DNA of 64,000 nucleotides from an uncultured Polaribacter sp. (GTDB taxonomy: Bacteria > Bacteroidota > Bacteroidia > Flavobacteriales > Flavobacteriaceae), in the NCBI GenBank assembly GCA_943788045.1, contig CALSOT010000006.1, positions 930,001 through 994,000 of the forward strand. Reading direction: 5' to 3'. Position 1 is the first letter of the stretch. Each line of letters starts with the position of its first letter. Positions 58,085 through 64,000 of this stretch are shown piece by piece. The position numbers and the translations under genes are program-made. A model generated the notes under the pieces. It did not search any database. It was not told where the DNA came from and was given only the letters and a program-made list of their open reading frames with translations.

Positions 58085-58627
58085 TCAGGAAATGGAAGTA
58101 TTTACTACAAAGATATACAGGGAAAAACATATATGAATCAAACCGAAATTCAAGGTAAAGTTTTTTTGATAAAAGATGAACTCCCTTTGTATGATTGGAA
58201 AATGTCTACGGAAACTAAAAATATAGGCGAATACACGTGTTACAAAGCGACCTATTCTAAAGAAGTAGAAAATAAGCATGTAACCTTTATAAATGGTGAA
58301 ACAAAAGAGGAGGTAGTAAAAGAAACAATCGTAACTACAGCTTGGTATACTTTGCAAGTTCCGGTAAGCAATGGCCCAGATAATTACCAAGGTTTACCAG
58401 GTTTGATCTTAGAGATTAACGATGGCAAAAAGTTAATTGTATGTACAGAAATTAATATGAATCCTTCTAAAAGTATTAAAATTCAAGCGCCTAAAAAAGG
58501 AAAGGTTGTTTCTCAAGAAAAGTACGATGAGATTCAGAATAAGAAATCTAAAGAAATGATGGAAAAATTTAAAAGTAGAAACGGTTTTGAGATGATAAAT
58601 GGTTATAATATTAAAATGGGCAATTGA
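58070..58627 (+). pseudogene. GLPGLI-family gene, 5'-truncated remnant
   Basis: From the ATG at 58133 this frame gives 164 residues. Homology to the GLPGLI family already begins upstream, at about 58070 (GSIYYKDIQGKTY), so that ATG is internal. Conserved parts present are WKMSTETKNIGEYTCYKATY, TTAWYTLQVPVSNGP and YQGLPGLILEINDG. The signal peptide and the first 80-100 residues expected from the intact neighbour are missing; an in-frame TAA lies near 58052. The break point coincides with the break of the divergent response regulator. Confidence 0.85.
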
Positions 58628-58662
58628 TTTTTTTGTTTAGTTTTTTTCAATTAAGATTAAAC

Positions 58663-58710
58663 TTTTAAGTTTTTTTTAAGTCTTACGTAAGATTAATAAG
58701 AGTACTTTTG
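58663..58710 (+). promoter_or_regulatory. Promoter with 11-bp direct-repeat operator upstream of GLPGLI gene
   Basis: TTTTAAGTTTT (58663-58673), TTTTAAGTCTT (58674-58684) and a weaker ACGTAAGATTA (58685-58695) are direct repeats with an exact 11-bp period, the usual arrangement for OmpR/PhoB-type regulators. TACTTTTG (58703-58710) matches the -7 box TAnnTTTG. The palindrome TCTTACGTAAGA (58681-58692) overlaps the second and third repeats. The operator reading is inferred from geometry. Confidence 0.6.
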
Positions 58711-58732
58711 AAAAAAAATAAAACGAATTTAT

Positions 58733-59563
58733 ATGAAATCAATATTTACATTTTTACTTGCAATTGTTACCGTTAGTACATTTGCTCAAAAAGACTTTCA
58801 GGGAAAGGCTACTTACATGTCTAAAAGAACAATGGATATGAGCCGATTTGGAGACGAAATGAGCGAGCAGCAAAAGAAACAAATGATGGCTCGTTTTAAG
58901 AACTATTTAGAAAAAACGTTTACACTAAGTTTTAATAAAACAGAATCTTCTTTTAAGGAAAATGTAAAATTAGATGCTCCTGGCACAACAGCCCGAAGAT
59001 GGGGGAGTAATAACGGACAAGGTTCTATATACAAGAACCTTAAAAGTAAAGAGATGATTGAAGATGTTGAGCAGTTTAGCAAGCGTTTTAGGGTAATGGA
59101 GGCAATGGATCAACCAAAGTGGGAGATGGGCACGGAAACCAAGAAGATTGGGCAATATACTTGTTATAAAGCAACCATGGTTAAAGTAGATAATACAATT
59201 GATTGGGGAAGTATTTTTAGTAGAAGAAGAAACACTAAAAAGAAAGATTCTACACAAACAGCTGCTGAAAAAGACGCTGTAAAAATGGTAGCCGTAACTG
59301 CATGGTACACACCTCAAATACCAGTAAGTTCTGGGCCAGGCGTTTACTTTGGTTTGCCAGGTTTAATTCTAGAAATAAATGAAGGAAGAACTACAATGTT
59401 GTGTACAGAAATTGTATTAAACCCGTCAGAAGCAGTAGAAATAAAAAGACCATCAAAAGGGAAAGAGGTAAATAGAGTAGATTACAATAAGATTGTAAAA
59501 GAGAAAACAGCAGAACTAAAAGAACAATTTAAAAGTAGAAGAAGTGGCGGTAGAAGAAATTAA
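58733..59563 (+). CDS. GLPGLI-family secreted protein
   Basis: This 276-residue protein has a signal peptide (MKSIFTFLLAIVTVSTFAQ) and is a complete member of the GLPGLI family, named from its motif GPGVYFGLPGLILEINEG. Other shared features are WEMGTETKKIGQYTCYKA, VTAWYTPQIPVSSGP and MLCTEIVLNPSE. The C-terminus is basic. Function is unknown; such genes usually precede TonB-type outer-membrane genes, as here (36 bp gap), and an envelope or metal-related role is suspected. It is a paralogue of the truncated gene just upstream. Confidence 0.9.
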   Translation: MKSIFTFLLAIVTVSTFAQKDFQGKATYMSKRTMDMSRFGDEMSEQQKKQMMARFKNYLEKTFTLSFNKTESSFKENVKLDAPGTTARRWGSNNGQGSIYKNLKSKEMIEDVEQFSKRFRVMEAMDQPKWEMGTETKKIGQYTCYKATMVKVDNTIDWGSIFSRRRNTKKKDSTQTAAEKDAVKMVAVTAWYTPQIPVSSGPGVYFGLPGLILEINEGRTTMLCTEIVLNPSEAVEIKRPSKGKEVNRVDYNKIVKEKTAELKEQFKSRRSGGRRN

Positions 59564-59599
59564 TTATTCTATCACAACTTAATCAACAACAAAATACAA

Positions 59600-62350
59600 A
59601 TGAAAAAAATTATATTTATTGCTATTTTTATGGTGTCTTGGGTTTCTACCGCTCAAATTAATTTAAGAGGTGTTGTTAAAGACTCTATAGGGAATCCTCT
59701 AGAAATGGCAAACGTAATTGCACTTGATACTGTTGCTAAAAAAATTGCTTCTTTTGGTTTTTCAGATGCAAAAGGAAATTTTAAACTAGATCTTAAAAAA
59801 AATACCGTCTACAATATTAAAATTAGTTACATCGGTTTTAAAGAAATTAGCCAATTTATGATGACTAAGGAAACCGATATTTCTAACACATACAAGATGT
59901 TTGAAGACAGCATGTTAGACGGAATTAGTTTGGTTTCTAAAATGCCAGTAACTATAAAGGGAGATACTATAATTTACAATGCAGATTCGTTTAAAAATGG
60001 TTCTGAAAGAAAATTAGAAGATGTACTAAAAAAGCTGCCCGGAGTGGAATTAAATGACGCCGGTGAAATAGAAGTTGAAGGAAAAGTTGTTGAAAAAATA
60101 ATGGTAGACGGTAAGGAGTTTTTTAGTGGTGATACAAAATTAGCTACAAAAAATATTCCTTCGAATGCAGTTGATAAAATACAGGTCTTAAGAAACTACT
60201 CGGATGTGAATCAATTGAGTAGCGTTCAAAATAACCAAGATAGGGTTGCTATTAATATTAAACTAAAACAAGGGAAAAAGAATTTTTGGTTTGGAGATAT
60301 AACTGCAGGTGCAGGAAATTCGCCAGATGATGGCTTGTATCTTTTTCAACCAAAACTGTTTTACTATACGCCAAAATACACCCTAAATGTTATTGGAGAT
60401 GTAAACAATATTGGTGATGTTGTATTAAGTAGGAGAGATGTAAGAAGTTTTGGTGGCGGTTTTCGGAGTCAGAGTCCATCAAACGGAACAAACATTAATA
60501 TTGGAGATGCCGGTATAGGATTTTTAAATGCAAGTGCTAGGAATGCAAATAAAATTGAAACCAAATTGTCTGCTTTTAACTTTAGCTATTCACCAAACAA
60601 AAAACTAGATTTAAGCGGTTTCTTAATTTGGTCTAGTAATAGCAACGGACAAAGAAATATTAGAGATATTGATTATATAGACCCTACTACGCCAGATGAT
60701 TTTGTTGATAATGTAACAGATCAGACAAGTAATACAGGTTTATTTCGATTTAGCTCAGTCTATAAAAAAGATTATAACAACCAATTAAATTATGATGTAA
60801 CGGGTCGTTTCTCTAATGAGTTTAGAACAGATAATGTTAATTCAAGAGTGTTGAGTGATATTTCTGAAAGAGAAAGTGCCACGCCATTTAAAATAAATCA
60901 GAATTTTAGTTACTTCTATACAGCAAGTGAAAAAAATATTTTTGCTTTAGAGGTAAAGCATTTATTACAAGATGAAGATCCTTTTTATGTTGCTTCTTTA
61001 GAAAACGATCCGATTAATAATGATGCCGCAGATAACGATGGTTTTGATGATGCCGCAGAAAGTTTAGGTTTAGACAGATCTAATATGTTTTACACATTAG
61101 AACAAGACAGAAAAGTAAAAACAAACCAATTAGATGCTAAATTAGATTACTATTATATTTTAAATACGAAGAGCAATTTAAACTTTGTTGCCGGAACTAT
61201 TTTAAGTAAACAAAATTTCAATTCCCGATTTTTTCAAATTTTAGATAATGGAACTGAGTTTGATCCAACTCCAACGATTCAGGGTGTTAATGATTTACAA
61301 ACAACCAATGACACGGAGTACAATTTTACAGATATTTATGCAGGGTTAAGATATCGATTAAAAGCAGGTATTTTTACATTTACGCCAGGTTTTACAATGC
61401 ACTCTTACAAATCTACAAATACACAGTTTGCAACAGAATATTTTGAAGATGCCTTTGCCAAATTTTTGCCAGAGTTTGATATGATTGTGCAGTTTAAAAG
61501 AAGTGAGAGTTTAGCATTGACCTACAAACAAGAGGTGAATTTTACAGACGTAAATAAAATAGCTAGAGGTATTGTAGCCAATAATTACAGTTCTTTTTTT
61601 GCAGGAAATGCCGAATTGGTAAATGCTAGTTTTCATAATGTAGCGCTAAGATATTCTAGCTACAATTTATTTAATGCAAGCAATGTGTATGCAAGAGTAA
61701 GTTACAGAAAAACAGCAAATCAAGTAAATCGTAATACTATTTTTGAGCCACGATCTGTTGTTTCTAGTAGTACGTATTTAAATTCACTTTTTGACAACGA
61801 AAATTTTAACGCTTTTGGTAGAGTTGAAAAAACAATCAAAAAAGTAAAAATGTCTTTAGGAGGAAATTTTTCACACAATAAAACCTTTCAATTTATTAAT
61901 TCTACAGAGAATACGAACGAAAGCATATCAAAAGGATTGATTTCAAGTATTGGAACAAACTTCACGAAAGCGCCCAATGTTAGTTTACGTTATAGAGTTT
62001 CTTTTGTAGACCAAAGTAATAGTGCTAGAGCAGCAGATGTAAAGTCTATAATGCACATGCCGTCTGTTAATTTTGATGCATATATATGGGATTCATTAAC
62101 GGCAAAGTCAGATTTTTCTTATACTGAAACGAGGCAAGAAGGAAGTGTTGTGAATTCCTTTAAAATATGGAATGCTTCTTTAGCGTATAGAAAAGACAAT
62201 GATGCCAAATGGGAATACGAATTGGTTGGTAATAATTTATTAGGAACAGGTTTTCAGTCTTCTGTAAATCAAGGTGTTGTTTCTTTTACTGTAAATCAGA
62301 CATTTATTCTTCCAAGATTTGTAAGTTTAAGAGTGAGATATCAATTATAA
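59600..62350 (+). CDS. TonB-dependent-receptor-like outer-membrane protein with carboxypeptidase-like N-terminal domain
   Basis: This 916-residue protein has a signal peptide ending STAQ. A carboxypeptidase regulatory-like beta-sandwich follows (about 22-105: LRGVVKDSIGNPLEMANV, ISYIGFKE), then a plug-like region (GDTIIYNADSFKNGSERKL, LKKLPGVELNDAGEIEV, KIQVLRNYSD). A C-terminal barrel-like region of about 650 residues with a terminal FVSLRVRYQL strand ends it. It fits the outer membrane beta-barrel family often cotranscribed with GLPGLI genes. No TonB box is evident. Substrate is unknown. It is followed by a terminator. Confidence 0.88.
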   Translation: MKKIIFIAIFMVSWVSTAQINLRGVVKDSIGNPLEMANVIALDTVAKKIASFGFSDAKGNFKLDLKKNTVYNIKISYIGFKEISQFMMTKETDISNTYKMFEDSMLDGISLVSKMPVTIKGDTIIYNADSFKNGSERKLEDVLKKLPGVELNDAGEIEVEGKVVEKIMVDGKEFFSGDTKLATKNIPSNAVDKIQVLRNYSDVNQLSSVQNNQDRVAINIKLKQGKKNFWFGDITAGAGNSPDDGLYLFQPKLFYYTPKYTLNVIGDVNNIGDVVLSRRDVRSFGGGFRSQSPSNGTNINIGDAGIGFLNASARNANKIETKLSAFNFSYSPNKKLDLSGFLIWSSNSNGQRNIRDIDYIDPTTPDDFVDNVTDQTSNTGLFRFSSVYKKDYNNQLNYDVTGRFSNEFRTDNVNSRVLSDISERESATPFKINQNFSYFYTASEKNIFALEVKHLLQDEDPFYVASLENDPINNDAADNDGFDDAAESLGLDRSNMFYTLEQDRKVKTNQLDAKLDYYYILNTKSNLNFVAGTILSKQNFNSRFFQILDNGTEFDPTPTIQGVNDLQTTNDTEYNFTDIYAGLRYRLKAGIFTFTPGFTMHSYKSTNTQFATEYFEDAFAKFLPEFDMIVQFKRSESLALTYKQEVNFTDVNKIARGIVANNYSSFFAGNAELVNASFHNVALRYSSYNLFNASNVYARVSYRKTANQVNRNTIFEPRSVVSSSTYLNSLFDNENFNAFGRVEKTIKKVKMSLGGNFSHNKTFQFINSTENTNESISKGLISSIGTNFTKAPNVSLRYRVSFVDQSNSARAADVKSIMHMPSVNFDAYIWDSLTAKSDFSYTETRQEGSVVNSFKIWNASLAYRKDNDAKWEYELVGNNLLGTGFQSSVNQGVVSFTVNQTFILPRFVSLRVRYQL

Positions 62351-62370
62351 AGTATAGACATATCCTTTTT

Positions 62371-62404
62371 AAAATGGCTCAATTTTTATTGAGCCATTTT
62401 TATT
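62371..62404 (+). terminator. Terminator of the GLPGLI / outer-membrane unit
   Basis: AAAATGGCTCAAT (62371-62383) pairs perfectly with ATTGAGCCATTTT (62388-62400) around TTTT, with a short T run. An ATG inside it (62374) is therefore not the start of the following gene. Confidence 0.88.
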
Positions 62405-62424
62405 TTCTTTACTATTTTAGCGGC

Positions 62425-63174
62425 ATGAGTTTGTTAGCATCAAAATCTTCTTTTTACGCGACTTCTAAAAGTTTAGGAGCGTTGTATTTATTTATACTTT
62501 TCGGTTTGTTTTTAGATAGTTTTTACATGTTAGAAATTACTAAAGATGCCCAGTTTTATGCTAATATTAGCATGTTTATTGGGTTTGCAATTACTTTTTG
62601 GCAAGTAAATAATCGTATTAGAGAACAAATGATTTATGCTGTAGTCATTGCTATTTTAGGAGAATATTTGTTTTCAATTCTTTTAGGAATGTATACGTAT
62701 CGATTAGAAAACGTACCACATTATGTGCCTCCTGGTCATGCATTGGTGTATGTTGGTGTCTTGTATTTTTCTAGAGCAGCATCCATCATTAAAAACAAAC
62801 ATAAAATTGAAAAGATTTTCAGCATATGTATTCTTGTGTATGCAACCGCTTTTTTAATTTTTGGGAACGATGTTTTCGGTTTTGTCATGACCATTGCAAC
62901 GTTATTAATTTTAAGAAAAAAGCCAAGAGAACGCCTTTTTTATTTAACAATGTATATCACCGTTGCCTATTTAGAAATTATAGGAACTCATTATTTATGC
63001 TGGAAATGGCCATCTACGGCTTGGGGAGTTTTTGATTTTTTGCCTAGTTTTAATCCACCAAGCGGCATTAGTCTTTTTTATTTTTTATTAGATTTAGGTA
63101 CTTTATGGTTTTATAAAAAACGTCATAAAATTGCTTGGTCTAGAATGAAAAATATGAGAAGGATGCGTTTATAA
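62425..63174 (+). CDS. Hypothetical multi-pass membrane protein
   Basis: This protein of about 249 residues starts at MSLLASKSSFYATSK. An in-frame ATG at 62374 lies within the preceding terminator hairpin and is rejected. It has about seven hydrophobic segments. Polar landmarks are TFWQVNNRIREQM, NVPHYVPPGHALVY (a Pro-Pro-Gly-His loop) and THYLCWKWPSTAWG, followed by NPPSGIS, and a basic C-terminus. I do not recognise a characterised family. The conserved-looking His, Trp and Pro loops suggest an enzyme or carrier site. It ends 68 bp before gldA. Confidence 0.75.
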   Translation: MSLLASKSSFYATSKSLGALYLFILFGLFLDSFYMLEITKDAQFYANISMFIGFAITFWQVNNRIREQMIYAVVIAILGEYLFSILLGMYTYRLENVPHYVPPGHALVYVGVLYFSRAASIIKNKHKIEKIFSICILVYATAFLIFGNDVFGFVMTIATLLILRKKPRERLFYLTMYITVAYLEIIGTHYLCWKWPSTAWGVFDFLPSFNPPSGISLFYFLLDLGTLWFYKKRHKIAWSRMKNMRRMRL

Positions 63175-63242
63175 AACCCTATTTTTGTAAACTAAAAAAG
63201 GATTAACTTCGTTATTAATAGAATAAAAACTACACCTATAAA

Positions 63243-64000
63243 ATGTCAATTAAAGTTACTGCTGTTTCTAAAGTTTATAAAAGTCAAAAGGCTTTAAACA
63301 AGGTCTCTTTTTCTGCGGATAAAGGTCAGATTATTGGTTTTTTAGGCCCAAATGGTGCGGGGAAGTCAACCATGATGAAAATTCTTACCGGTTTTATAAA
63401 ACCCAATTCAGGTGAAGTTTTAGTGGATGGAATAGATGTGTTGCAAAATCCTTTAGAAGCTCAAAAAACGATTGGTTATTTGCCAGAACACAACCCGTTG
63501 TATACAGAAATGTATGTGCGCGAATACTTGCAATTTCAAGCCGAAATTTTTAAAGTTGATAAAAGCCAAATAGAGGTTTGTATCTCTAAAGTTGGATTGA
63601 CCATTGAAGCTCACAAAAAAATAAATCAATTATCTAAAGGGTATCAGCAAAGGGTTGGATTGGCAGCGGCGATATTACACAATCCGAAAGTGTTAATTTT
63701 AGACGAACCAACTACAGGCTTAGATCCTAATCAGTTGGTAGAAATTAGAGCATTAATTAGGGAATTAGGAAAAGATAAAACAGTGCTGTTTTCTACGCAT
63801 ATCATGCAAGAAGTGGAAGCTGTTTGTGATAGAGTTATCATTATTAAAAAAGGAGAACTTCTGGTGGATAAAAAACTAGCAGAGCTGAAACAGGATCAAC
63901 AACAAGTAATTGTAGTTACTTTTGATTATAAGATTGAAGAACAATTTATAAGTAGGTTACCCAACGTAGTGTCTTATAAAAATAATTACGACAATACTTG
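63243..64000 (+). CDS. gldA: Gliding-motility ABC transporter ATP-binding protein GldA (3' truncated by window edge)
   Basis: The first 252 codons are present and the frame runs off the window. Features are Walker A GPNGAGKST (35-43), Q-loop region IGYLPEHNPLY, an altered ABC signature LSKGYQQR in place of LSGGQ, Walker B VLILDEPTTGLDP and the switch histidine in FSTHIMQEV. The sequence and the C-terminal extension beginning DYKIEEQF match GldA, the ATPase paired with GldF and GldG in gliding Flavobacteriia. The neighbouring permease genes would lie to the right. TATTTTTG at 63180-63187 matches the -7 box. Confidence 0.85.
   Translation, partial: MSIKVTAVSKVYKSQKALNKVSFSADKGQIIGFLGPNGAGKSTMMKILTGFIKPNSGEVLVDGIDVLQNPLEAQKTIGYLPEHNPLYTEMYVREYLQFQAEIFKVDKSQIEVCISKVGLTIEAHKKINQLSKGYQQRVGLAAAILHNPKVLILDEPTTGLDPNQLVEIRALIRELGKDKTVLFSTHIMQEVEAVCDRVIIIKKGELLVDKKLAELKQDQQQVIVVTFDYKIEEQFISRLPNVVSYKNNYDNT

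Noticed and set aside
62374..62424. Extended N-terminus of the membrane protein at 62425
   Set aside because: The ATG lies within a perfect terminator hairpin of the preceding gene.

Overview
This 64 kb window comes from a low-GC marine Bacteroidetes. Gene order and protein families point to a Flavobacteriaceae member of the Polaribacter/Tenacibaculum type. The evidence is a complete Na+-translocating NADH:quinone reductase operon, an NhaC antiporter, TAnnTTTG-type promoter boxes, a tRNA without encoded CCA, GLPGLI/TonB-type outer-membrane genes, type IX secretion (T9SS) cargo, a T9SS plug protein and a gliding-type ABC ATPase (GldA). The genus is an inference; no rRNA is present to test it.

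Layout: 1-2712 is an aromatic amino acid operon (aminotransferase, tyrA, DAHP synthase/chorismate mutase). 2918-5696 is a tight cluster rsgA-dtd-tatD-tcdA, followed by a YceI lipoprotein and NhaC. 8211-21510 holds a putative porin, rnhB, a nucleoid-associated protein, lipB, a secreted reprolysin-like protease with T9SS tail, pruA, a TANGO2/NRDE protein, a DUF3667 membrane protein, apaG and the T9SS plug protein. 21884-27960 is nqrABCDEF. 28069-30836 has an alpha/beta hydrolase, an aspartic protease, a YqeY protein, tRNA-Arg(UCG) and a lipoprotein. 31037-32428 encodes an unusual thioredoxin / DUF4215-repeat / T9SS protein.

The accessory core is 32630-52211. It holds three same-strand tandem paralogues (called A, B and C here), each about 6 kb, of a giant Asp-rich thrombospondin-type-3-repeat surface protein with a T9SS C-terminus. 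All three are broken by frameshifts: A has two, B several, C many. They share near-identical blocks interspersed with copy-specific modules, so the region looks like a mosaic, decaying (or mis-assembled) surface-adhesin array. Flanking housekeeping genes are intact.

On the right, 52609-56868 holds an exonuclease/GIY-YIG fusion, rpe, an array of six AT-rich 21-22 bp quasi-palindromes, the primary sigma factor and a deoxynucleoside kinase. 56941-63174 holds a small T9SS cargo protein, a scar where two divergent genes (an OmpR-type regulator and a GLPGLI gene) have both lost their 5' ends, an intact GLPGLI-outer-membrane-receptor pair with an apparent 11-bp direct-repeat operator, and a membrane protein. 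The window ends inside gldA.

Taken together, surface and secretion functions dominate the accessory part: six T9SS cargo loci, the plug protein that closes the T9SS translocon, and GldA. Energy metabolism is sodium based (Nqr plus NhaC). The least explained items are the adhesin array with its recurrent unrecognised module, the six-fold palindrome array upstream of rpe, and the double-truncation scar at about 58075.
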